Below, in pieces: positions 7,677 to 15,552 of a stretch of 26,339 nucleotides of DNA (its first letter is position 1; each line of letters begins with the position of its first letter). A program made the translations under genes and the position numbers. The notes below the pieces were generated by a model, which had not been told where the DNA came from, made no database searches, and saw nothing but the letters and a program-made list of their open reading frames with translations. The stretch spans positions 208,199 to 234,537 of the forward strand of contig NPFB01000037.1 of NCBI GenBank assembly GCA_014084085.1, read 5' to 3'. The stretch comes from Hondaea fermentalgiana (Eukaryota > Sar > Bigyra > Thraustochytrida > Thraustochytriidae).

Positions 7677-9260
7677 TTACTGTTGGGCACCATCGCTGCT
7701 GCTAGGAATCACAAATGTACTCGCAGCCTTGATAATATCGACAGCGATTCGTTTGCGCATGTAGGGCATGTCTGCTGCAGAAAAGTCAAGTTCATGGGCC
7801 ATGGACAGGTAATTGCAAAAGGTACACAGAAAGACGCCGCAATCGGAGCCATTATTTTGCTGCGGAACAGCATCGCCGTGGTCGATCAGTTCCCAGTCCG
7901 TCGTGTCGAGCTCGCCACCGTGTTTGTCCTTGAACTCGTCGACGAGATAACGCAGGACATGCGTCATGCAGTTGCGACCCGACCCTGCCAAAGAGTCAAA
8001 GTACTCGATACGCTTCTCTTTGACGAAGGCAGCGCAGAGCGTCCAATGTGAGTTACCGATGTTCCGCGGAAAGAAAACAACGTCCTGTGTGAAAAGATCG
8101 CATTTGCGGAAACCACGCTTGGTCCAGCGCTTCACGCGGCTGTAATCGTACTGCCCATTCTCGGTAAGTTTCGTGTAAAAGAGTGAAAGGTGAAAGTAGC
8201 ACGCTAGAGCAGGTTTGCTTCCGCTTTCAATGAGTTCCAAAGAGCGGACACGCAGAAGCGAAAGGTAAAAGTTAATGACCTCGTCGTTGAGCCACTCGAG
8301 ACCCTTTAGGCACCACAATTGCTTGGCAAAAAGGTCGACGTTGAACTTTTGGACAAGGATCTTGTCCTCGTTGCTGTTGTGCATCGCCTCGTCGTACAGG
8401 TCTTCTTCTTCTTCGGTAAATTCGGGGGTTAGGTCTACAGCAGGGCCTTCTGGCTCTTCTCGGACCGGCAACGGGGCCCCAAGCTCCTTGCGCCAATGCT
8501 GGACCTTTTCGTGCGCACGATCTCGACGCATCTTGGCGGATTCGCGGGCACAAAAGGCGAGTGACGGCTCCGAGGTCACTCGCTTCCTGTACGAAACCTT
8601 GGCCTCGAGAGAAACATCTTCGGGGTCCTTCATAGCATGCAGAGCAAGGCTCTCCACTTTTTCTTTGAGAGCTTGCATTTCGGCGTCTCTGGCATTGAGT
8701 CTATCTTTTCGAGGGTTGTGAGGCCTTGCAAGGCGGCTCAGACTCGGAGCCAGAGTCATTTCGTGGCTTGATGGGGCGTCAATATCCATGGGATCGGAAC
8801 CGACGAGTAATCTACCAGGCAGCGACGCAGTCTCGCGAGGCTTGAGCGATTGCCGAAGCATTGCGATTTCATGATCAATGCTCATGCTGCATGTCTTGGT
8901 GGCTTGCTCGTACCGCTGCTTGTGGGTCTCCTGCCTTGGGCGGTTTGTGACTTTGCCAAAATATGAGTCGACAAGCTCGTCCCCCTCTCGCTTTGCCTCA
9001 GGGGCCCTCGTCATTGCGAGCGTAGGTTGTGTGCCACGCCTCTGTTGTTGCTGCGCGGGCTGTTTCGCACCAGCCTCCACGCCGTCCTCTGGCACTGGCG
9101 CTAGCGCTGGCGCTGGCGCTGCTGTCTTCAATGCCGTCGTCTGCAACGAGGACTGCAACGCCGCCGAGTGTGTCGTCGAGCTTGCTCCGGCGCCTGCGTC
9201 CGCCTTGCTTTCACTCTGTTGCCGAGGCGCGCTCAGCGCTGCCAACGCGGGCCCAGGCAT
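7677..9260 (-). CDS. Ulp1/SENP-like cysteine protease (C48 family)
   Basis: A 527-residue protein. The start is the ATG at 9260 (MPGPALAALS); the frame reaches upstream to a TTG only. Residues 1-290 are Ala/Gln-rich and charged, and probably disordered. Residues 300-512 are the C48 protease domain: WLNDEVINFYLSLL, GNSHWTLCAAF (catalytic H405), IEYFDSLAGSG (D422), PQQNNGSDCGVF (oxyanion Gln 467 or 468, nucleophile C474). The complete triad predicts an active enzyme. Ulp1/SENP proteases mature SUMO precursors and remove SUMO from proteins, usually at the nucleus or nuclear pore; NEDD8-specific relatives exist. Motifs favour the Ulp1/SENP1-2 branch, but the exact Ubl target is inference. A block of TTTGG-type repeats lies 33-92 nt upstream of the start. 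Confidence 0.93.
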   Translation of the reverse strand: MPGPALAALSAPRQQSESKADAGAGASSTTHSAALQSSLQTTALKTAAPAPALAPVPEDGVEAGAKQPAQQQQRRGTQPTLAMTRAPEAKREGDELVDSYFGKVTNRPRQETHKQRYEQATKTCSMSIDHEIAMLRQSLKPRETASLPGRLLVGSDPMDIDAPSSHEMTLAPSLSRLARPHNPRKDRLNARDAEMQALKEKVESLALHAMKDPEDVSLEAKVSYRKRVTSEPSLAFCARESAKMRRDRAHEKVQHWRKELGAPLPVREEPEGPAVDLTPEFTEEEEDLYDEAMHNSNEDKILVQKFNVDLFAKQLWCLKGLEWLNDEVINFYLSLLRVRSLELIESGSKPALACYFHLSLFYTKLTENGQYDYSRVKRWTKRGFRKCDLFTQDVVFFPRNIGNSHWTLCAAFVKEKRIEYFDSLAGSGRNCMTHVLRYLVDEFKDKHGGELDTTDWELIDHGDAVPQQNNGSDCGVFLCTFCNYLSMAHELDFSAADMPYMRKRIAVDIIKAASTFVIPSSSDGAQQ

Positions 9261-9292
9261 GATCGGCGTCCGGGCAGACGCTCCCAAGGTGA

Positions 9293-9352
9293 TCTGCTTT
9301 GGTCTGCTTTGGTCTGCTTTGGCTTGGCTTGGCTTGCTTTGGTTTGGTTTGG
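9293..9352. repeat. TCTGCTTTGG / CTTGG tandem repeat
   Basis: Three exact copies of the 10-mer TCTGCTTTGG (9293-9322) pass into CTTGG, CTTGCTTTGG and TTTGG pentamers up to 9352. It lies 33-92 nt upstream of the Ulp1-like start codon. A similar TTTGG/CTTGG block precedes the CSN4 gene. Confidence 0.85.
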
Positions 9353-10009
9353 CATCGTCATAACCACCTCGTAGAATTTCCTGCTACAATGGTGGGGGCC
9401 ATTCACCTCGACTAGGAGAGCAGCCCGCTCTACTGTTGTTTGGCGAGCGATACATGCAGCCCTTCGCAAAGGCGTTCCTACGAGGATCGCACGCGGAGTG
9501 CGAGAAACTGCAGTGCAAATAGTCATGTGCTCTTTTCTTCTAGGAGGACTTGAAAAAGGCGACACGTGGAAATCGCTGCTGCAGTCTCAAAAAGGGGAAG
9601 TCCCGGCGTGCGGCATTCGTTTCCTCTCCGCGATGGTTCATCAATTTATGTGTTCAATTGGAATTGTAGTGGGCGCTGGACAAGATTTGGGCAACGCGCA
9701 AAATCGCAGCACGACATTTTGCACGCAAAGTATGTGTTCTTTTCTTGACGCGCATCCTCGTCTTTCTCGCGCCTAGTATCACAAGGCAATGATTGTGCTC
9801 GAGTTTGCATCCAAAAACAGCGACACTCGAGGAATCGCATGTTCTGGGACAAGCTGGTCGCCATGGGAGTGCCGCATAAACGCGCCCTTTTTCTGCTGCA
9901 CGCCCCTTCACACGCGTGATCGGAAGCGTCAGTGTCGAAGAATGGGGCATGTTGTTGCCGCTTCCGAAGAATCAAGAACACGTAGTAACATCACATCGCA
10001 TCACATGTT

Positions 10010-10017
10010 TATAAAAA
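10010..10017 (+). promoter_or_regulatory. TATA box (TATAAAAA)
   Basis: A textbook TATA box followed by GGC. It would place a transcription start near 10035-10050, upstream of the unknown gene whose ATG is at 10333. This implies a leader of nearly 300 nt containing the AGC repeat. Confidence 0.6.
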
Positions 10018-10262
10018 GGCACCCGGAGCAGCTACAGCGTGCAATTGTCTCTCCCCATTGGACCAGCCAGCAGACAAACTTTGACTCGTGTAAAGCGAGC
10101 GAGTCTGAGCGTCAAACTTGACTCTCCGCGTCCGCAGCGAAGCTCTGGAAAGCAAGGATACGTGCGATACAGATCTGCAATCAGGGACGCAGCAGCCGGA
10201 GCAGCTGCAGCAGGGCAGCAGCAACAACAGCAGCGAGTCGGTGGCGGTAGGCAACAGCGAGT

Positions 10263-10263
<1 letters not shown>

Positions 10264-10296
<33 letters not shown>
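10264..10296 (+). repeat. (AGC)11 trinucleotide repeat
   Basis: Eleven exact AGC units lie 37 nt before the ATG of the next gene, inside its predicted 5' leader. A nearby stretch (about 10205-10235) is also rich in CAG/CAA. The repeat is in frame with the gene and would read as Ser if translated. Confidence 0.9.
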
Positions 10297-10297
<1 letters not shown>

Positions 10298-10332
10298 TCG
10301 TGAGAGCGCGAGCAGTAGAGCAAGAAAGCAAG

Positions 10333-11313
10333 ATGGATGTCCTCTCGCTCCTCGGGAACCAGGGCGGGGACGGCCAAGACCTGACGACGACCCTGACGGC
10401 AACGACGGCGGCCGGGGAGCTCATCTTCAAGGCGCCCTTCGGAGATTCGACGACGTGGCGTAGCGCAGGGGGTGGCCAGGTAGCGCTCAAGGTGCTCTTC
10501 GACCCGTTCCTGCCCTGGACGAGGAACCAGAGACTGGCATCCACCACGCCCGACATTATCGGCGACCTGCGGCGCGAGCTGGGCAAGAACCTTGTGCCTG
10601 ACAAGATGGCTCCCACCAAGTCGACGCGCAAGGAGACCCTGTGGAAGGAGCTGCAATCGAAGCTGCCCAAGCACGCCTTTGACAACTTTATCATTGAAAA
10701 TGGAAAGGAGAATGGTCTTGAGCTCAGCGAGTTCGTGAGCATCATCAAGAAGAGCGTCGACGAGGCGTTTACCGAGGACGAGGCCCTGATTGAGGCGCTC
10801 TCGACACGAGAGTTCCAGTTCACATACCATTTGGCAATCGACGCGTATCCGCAGCAGAACGACCAGAAGGGACGCAGCGGCGGCTCATCGCGTTCTCTGA
10901 CAGGAAATGGCGAGTCCGAAAAGCTTGGCGTGCTCGTGGTCAACCTTGAAGGGCGCCCCAACGCGATGGACACAGAAAAGCTTGCCAAAGTGGGCAGCGA
11001 GATTGAACTGACTGCCTCGCCAGGGAACTCGGATGCAGCGCGGACCGCAAACCCGCCATCACCAACTCTGCGTAATCACCGCGACATGGAAAAGGGACGC
11101 ATGGCTCGCAAGAAGCTTCAGACGCTTCTCGACGACCTCGATCTTTCCGCTGAAAAGCTGGAAGAGGGCCACAACGTTTGGATCAAGGAGCTGCCGGAGA
11201 CCGCCGGGGAATTTTTCGAGCAAGCCTCATCATGGTTTAGCGCCGTTCTCGAACGGAACCAGAAGCAGCTCGCCGAGCAGCTCGAAAACAACGGCGCTTC
11301 CATGTATCGCTGA
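10333..11313 (+). CDS. Hypothetical protein with charged C-terminal helix
   Basis: A 326-residue protein I do not recognise. The first ATG in frame is at 10333 in a strong context (gcaagATGG). The N-terminal half includes GQVALKVLFDPFLPWTRNQ and a helical charged part (KETLWKELQSKLPKHAFDNF). The middle is Gly/Ser-rich (about 170-190). The C-terminus from about residue 255 is a long charged helix (ARKKLQTLLDDLDLSAEKL...FSAVLERNQKQLAEQLE) that could be a coiled coil. There is no signal peptide or membrane span. The frame stays open for 98 codons upstream of the ATG, through the AGC repeat, so a longer protein from a non-ATG start cannot be excluded. Codon use resembles its neighbours, so it is likely a real gene. 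Confidence 0.75.
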   Translation: MDVLSLLGNQGGDGQDLTTTLTATTAAGELIFKAPFGDSTTWRSAGGGQVALKVLFDPFLPWTRNQRLASTTPDIIGDLRRELGKNLVPDKMAPTKSTRKETLWKELQSKLPKHAFDNFIIENGKENGLELSEFVSIIKKSVDEAFTEDEALIEALSTREFQFTYHLAIDAYPQQNDQKGRSGGSSRSLTGNGESEKLGVLVVNLEGRPNAMDTEKLAKVGSEIELTASPGNSDAARTANPPSPTLRNHRDMEKGRMARKKLQTLLDDLDLSAEKLEEGHNVWIKELPETAGEFFEQASSWFSAVLERNQKQLAEQLENNGASMYR

Positions 11314-12046
11314 GCGTCATTTGCGCCTGCTCGAGAGCCTTGAGCAAGCACGCGCATACCAGTATAGGCATTTCTTTCTAAGATTGAAAAAAGACCCAAC
11401 ATCTTCGTTAGGTCTGTTATCTAAATGTTGGTCTAACTGTATTGTCTCTCTCCGCAAAGTCAATCTTCGCGGCGAACAAAAACAAAAACAGAAAAAAAAA
11501 ATCAAATCCGCAACCAACTTTGGCGCTTCAACTCACGCGCGCGCGCCTGCTCGCCTGCTCGTCTGCCCGCCCGCGCGCGAGCGTGCTTGCGCGTCTGCGC
11601 GGCTGCAGTCAGCCGGGCCGCTGCTCACGAGCGAGCGGGTCGCGTCACCCGCGCGCTTCGGGCGGGCACCTCGGGCGAGAGCGAGTCCTCCGGGAGAAGG
11701 GGGCTCCAACCATCTGTTTGGCGCATCTCATCTCGTCTCGTGTCGCGAGGGCCTCGAGGCGCACGAGTCGCGCGCTTGCGGCGCCTGCGCGCGCGCGGGC
11801 GAGGGCGCGCGGCGGAGCACGTCGGCGCTGTGTTCGGGCGGAGAACGCGCTCGGCCAATCGCCGTCTCTCGCGGGGTCGCTGCGGCTGAGAACGCCGCGA
11901 GAGTGCACCTAACGGGAAGAGCGTTGTCCCTGTCGCTGTCGCTGTCGTCGTTGTCGTTGCGTTCTGCTTCTTTTCCTGTCTCGTCGTCGTCGTCTTCTTG
12001 GTCGTCATCGTTCTTGGTGGAGAGCAAGAGGAAATAGGTCGTGAGG
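11314..12046. promoter_or_regulatory. Upstream region of SPT16, CpG-rich
   Basis: No gene is supported. From about 11530 to 11900 the sequence is very rich in CG dinucleotides, with many GCGCGC and CGAGCG strings. It is followed by GTCGCT/GTCGTT hexamer repeats around 11930-12005. This looks like a CpG-island-type promoter and leader of SPT16. Open frames here are Arg/Ala-rich, as expected from random GC-rich DNA. Confidence 0.55.
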
Positions 12047-15000
12047 ATGGGCGACGCAACCATGGACAAACCGCAGTGCCGCGCGTTTTGGGCGCGCGTG
12101 CGCAAACTGCGTAATGATTGGCTTGGCGGCCGCAATCAGGAAAACAGCGTGTGGGCGAATGTTGACGCCTGGGCCGTCCTCATGGGCAAGCCTCCGGATA
12201 ACTTGGCCACCATGCTCGCTGCCTCGGTACACATGTACCTTTTTGACAAGGTGCTGCCGAACATGCTGATGGTAATGACCGAAAAGGGTCTGCACATCCT
12301 CTCTGCCAAAAACAAAATCGCCTATGTGAGCAGCGTGGAAAAGCACAAGCCCGCCGATCTCGAACTTGAGCTCAAATTTGAAGAGCTCTCCAAAGACACC
12401 GTGGACGCGCAGATCAAAGCCGCCAGTGAAGCCGTCAAGGCAAGCTTCAACGGAAAACGCCTCGCAACCTTGCTCAAGGAGGGGCAAGACGCCAAGCTTG
12501 CAGGCCGCTGGAACGACGCTCTCGAGAGTGCAGGTGTGGAGAAGACTTCTCTCAAAGTTGGCCTTCGCGCCTCGCTCATGGTGAAGATGAGCGACGAGCT
12601 CAAAATCGCCGAAACCTCGGCAAACATTGCGGGCCGCGCCATGAAAAAGTCTTTCATCAAGCAAATGGAATCCGTGCTTTCCGACGATCCCGAGGTATCG
12701 AATGCTAAGGTGAGCGCCGCCGTGTCTGCTGCTCTGTCCAACCCGACGAAAAAGCTCAAACTCAAGGACATTGATCCCGAGGAGCTTGAAGTGCCAGTGG
12801 CGCCGAGCGTGCAAAGCGGCGGGACCTACGATCTTCAACCCGGTGCCCAAAGCCTGGACAAAGCCATGACGCCGGACATTATCATTTGTCAAATCGTGGT
12901 CAAGTACGCCGAATATCACGCGCAGATTGCGCGCACGTACCTCATTAACCCCACGTCGGATCAGAAAAAGGTGTACCAGGCACTCGAAGCCGGGCGCACG
13001 GCGCTTCTCAATGCGCTTGTGCCCGGGGCCAAGCTTGGTGATGTGCACGCAGCCGCTGTCAAAGCTATTACTGACCTGCGGCCCGAGCTCAAGGACAAAC
13101 TCGTACCATCGCTGGGCCACGGCACGGGACTCGAGCTGCAAACGCCGTCGTTTTCTATCAAGGCTGACAATCAGCAAATTGCACAGCCTGGGATGACGTT
13201 TACCATCACGCTGGGCCTCGAGAATGTCGAAGTGAAAAGCGAAGACAAACCAGCAACGTTGCCAAATGGAAAATATTCCATGCTTGTTGCCGACTTGGTT
13301 GCTGTAGAGAAGACCGCCACCAAGGTGCTCACGAACGCGGTGAGCGTCAGTCTGGACGATGTCCGCTACACGCTGGACAGCAGCGACGATGAAGATAGCA
13401 GCGAAGAGGAGGAGAACGACCAGGACCGCGTTCAAGACATTGTCAACAACACGTCGGGAAGGCGCGTGACGCGAAGCGCGACCAAGACGGACGAGCAGCG
13501 CGAGCGCGAGCAGCGTCAAGCCTCGATGAACGCCAAGATTGACAAGGCACAAAAGGAACTTTTGCTCAAGAAGGCCCAGGAGGCCCTCGGGGATGGTCTC
13601 GATGCAGACAGCCAGGACGACGATAGTGGTCAGGACGGAAAGCAGGAGCGCATTGTCGAAGCCTTTAAGACCCCGGAAGAGTACCCGCGCGGGTTGGAGC
13701 GAAATCAAATCTACTGCGACCGTGAAAACGAGGCCGTCTTTGTGCCGGTGGGAGGCTTTCACATTCCTTTTCACATTTCGGCCATCAAGTCGGTGACGAA
13801 GCTGGACGAGGAGCTTGATACGATTCTCCGTCTCAACTTCTTCTTTCCCACGAGCGGCCACACCTTTGCCAAGGACGTCTCGGCGAACATGCGCACGGTG
13901 ATGACCAAGTTTCCGAACCTGCATTACGTTAAGGAGATGTCCTTTCGCTCCAAGGACCCGCACAACCTCACGCGTCAATTCCGTCAAATCAAGGAGCTGC
14001 AAAAGCAGCTGCGACAAAAGGCGCGTATGAAGGAGATGGAGCGCGACATTGTCGAGCAGGAGGCTCTCGTCATTAACAAGCGCCCGGAGGGCAAGAACAT
14101 TCTTCTTGATGACGTGAGTATGCGTCCGCCCGTCCGAAAGGGCAAGTGCATTGGCCGTCTGCAGGCGCACGTGAACGGTCTTCGTTTTCGCGCTGGCCGC
14201 ACAGGCGAGGTTTTCGACCTCATTTACAGCAACATCAAACACTTTATCCTGCAAGAGTGCAAGGAGCGCGAGCACGAGGTTCTGGTGCACTTTCATCTCC
14301 GGACGCCCGTTCTCATCAACAAGACCAAGACATACGACGTGCAGTTCTACACGGAGGTGGTCGAGGCTTCAGTGGCCTTGGACAACCGCCGTCGCCACAT
14401 GTACGATCCTGATGAGATCGAAGAGGAGCGTCGCGAGCAGCTCATGAAGCGCAAGTTCAACAGCGCGTTTCGCAAGTTCTGCCGCAAGGTGGTCGACTTT
14501 ACGGACGAACTCGACGACTACGACAAGCCATCGCCCGAGCTTGCTTTTGAAGGTGTCCCGTTCCGCGAGATGGTCACGATCACCCCCACGCTCAACACCT
14601 TGTGCAACTTGAGCGGCAACCCGGTGTTCTGCATCACGCTCGATGAGATCGAGCACATTCATTTTGAACGTGTTGAACCGTCCATGAAGAACTTTGACAT
14701 GACGATTGTCCTCAAGTCGCAAATGAAGCCAAACAGCGGTGTCCCGCAGCGTATCTCGTCCATCCCAATGGAGTCTCTCGACACCATTCGCACGTGGATC
14801 TATGAAAAGGGAAATATTACGTTCACTGTCGGTACCAAGGCGCTCAAGTGGAAGGTCGTCATGGAGGGTGTCTACGACGAGCTCGAGCGCGGCATTTTCT
14901 GGAAGAAAGAGGACGAGTACGGCGAGGAGAAGGATCTCGGCTGGAATGTGCTCAACGTCTACAATGAGGATGATGAGGAGGAAGAAGGTGGCGAAGGCGG

Positions 15001-15247
15001 CGAGTCGGAGTCAGACTTTGGCGCGTCAGACGCGGCAGAGAGCAGCGATGATGACGATGACCCGGACGACTACATCGATGATGACGACGAGGAAGACGAG
15101 TCAAGCGCGGAGGAGCTCTCTGATGAAGGCGAGGACTGGGACCAGCTTGAGAAGCAGGCTGCCGAAGACGATAAAAAGCGTAACCGGCGGGAGCGCGAGA
15201 AGGACGAGGAGGAACGCATCAACTCGAAGCGGCGACGCAAGAAGTAA
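12047..15247 (+). CDS. SPT16: FACT complex subunit SPT16
   Basis: A 1066-residue histone chaperone subunit of FACT, which loosens and rebuilds nucleosomes during transcription and replication in the nucleus. The length matches the family (about 1030-1050). The first ATG is 12047; a second at 12062 (MDKPQC) is an alternative start. Domains in order: aminopeptidase-like N-terminus (about 1-435) with the family FW.RV.KLR.DW opening, AEYHAQIARTYL and LGHGTGLELQ; an acidic linker (about 443-460, DSSDDEDSSEEEEND); a middle dimerisation region; a tandem PH/Rtt106-like part with MRPPVRKGKCIGRLQAHVNG, KFCRKVVDF and VPFREMV; and an acidic tail (about 969-1050) ending in a basic KRRRKK. As in other SPT16 proteins the aminopeptidase fold should lack activity. 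The partner SSRP1/POB3 is not in this window. A long antisense frame across it is a shadow. Confidence 0.97.
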   Translation: MGDATMDKPQCRAFWARVRKLRNDWLGGRNQENSVWANVDAWAVLMGKPPDNLATMLAASVHMYLFDKVLPNMLMVMTEKGLHILSAKNKIAYVSSVEKHKPADLELELKFEELSKDTVDAQIKAASEAVKASFNGKRLATLLKEGQDAKLAGRWNDALESAGVEKTSLKVGLRASLMVKMSDELKIAETSANIAGRAMKKSFIKQMESVLSDDPEVSNAKVSAAVSAALSNPTKKLKLKDIDPEELEVPVAPSVQSGGTYDLQPGAQSLDKAMTPDIIICQIVVKYAEYHAQIARTYLINPTSDQKKVYQALEAGRTALLNALVPGAKLGDVHAAAVKAITDLRPELKDKLVPSLGHGTGLELQTPSFSIKADNQQIAQPGMTFTITLGLENVEVKSEDKPATLPNGKYSMLVADLVAVEKTATKVLTNAVSVSLDDVRYTLDSSDDEDSSEEEENDQDRVQDIVNNTSGRRVTRSATKTDEQREREQRQASMNAKIDKAQKELLLKKAQEALGDGLDADSQDDDSGQDGKQERIVEAFKTPEEYPRGLERNQIYCDRENEAVFVPVGGFHIPFHISAIKSVTKLDEELDTILRLNFFFPTSGHTFAKDVSANMRTVMTKFPNLHYVKEMSFRSKDPHNLTRQFRQIKELQKQLRQKARMKEMERDIVEQEALVINKRPEGKNILLDDVSMRPPVRKGKCIGRLQAHVNGLRFRAGRTGEVFDLIYSNIKHFILQECKEREHEVLVHFHLRTPVLINKTKTYDVQFYTEVVEASVALDNRRRHMYDPDEIEEERREQLMKRKFNSAFRKFCRKVVDFTDELDDYDKPSPELAFEGVPFREMVTITPTLNTLCNLSGNPVFCITLDEIEHIHFERVEPSMKNFDMTIVLKSQMKPNSGVPQRISSIPMESLDTIRTWIYEKGNITFTVGTKALKWKVVMEGVYDELERGIFWKKEDEYGEEKDLGWNVLNVYNEDDEEEEGGEGGESESDFGASDAAESSDDDDDPDDYIDDDDEEDESSAEELSDEGEDWDQLEKQAAEDDKKRNRREREKDEEERINSKRRRKK

Positions 15248-15552
15248 TACGCTCATTAATTTCTTCATTCCGTCTATCCATCAGGATGTCGTGCAACGCA
15301 ATACTTTGCATTACGATTTGTATTGCGAATCCAGCCAAGTTTCAAGTAAAAGAAGAAAGAAAAAATTGACGAAAGACAATACAGAGCAGGAGCCAAAGAG
15401 AAATTCTATTCTTGTTGTTCCCACCCCTTGTTGTTGTTGTTGTTGTCGTCGTTGTTGTTGCTGTTTTTAAAGACTTGAGTGCGACAATAGACAGACAGAG
15501 TTTTTTTGTTTTTTTCAGGACGAAGGACAAATTACAAGAATAAATAGAATGG
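15248..15552. other. Convergent 3' region with TTG repeat
   Basis: 305 bp between SPT16 (+) and the CCP5-like gene (-). It holds an interrupted TTG repeat (15428-15463), T-rich runs and an AATAAA at 15539-15544. No gene is seen. Confidence 0.5.
15428..15463 (+). repeat. TTG trinucleotide repeat
   Basis: TTG units interrupted by TCG and CTG lie in the 3' region after SPT16. A similar TTG repeat lies after the CobW gene. Confidence 0.8.

Larger units (their letters stand above)
9261..10332. promoter_or_regulatory. Divergent intergenic region, about 1.1 kb
   Basis: No convincing gene. Open frames on both strands lack family similarity and have biased, Cys- or Ser-rich composition. The left end has the TTTGG repeat block of the Ulp1-like gene. 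The right end has a TATA box (10010) and an AGC repeat in the leader of the next gene. A near-identical 15-mer (ATGTGCTCTTTTCTT and ATGTGTTCTTTTCTT) occurs at about 9525 and 9729. Confidence 0.5.

Noticed and set aside
9646..9981. Minus-strand 111-codon frame between the Ulp1-like and unknown genes
   Set aside because: No domain and biased composition; not supported.
12005..14296. Minus-strand open frame of 763 codons
   Set aside because: Lies antisense within SPT16, has low-complexity Leu/Val/His-rich content and no recognisable domain; a codon-bias shadow.
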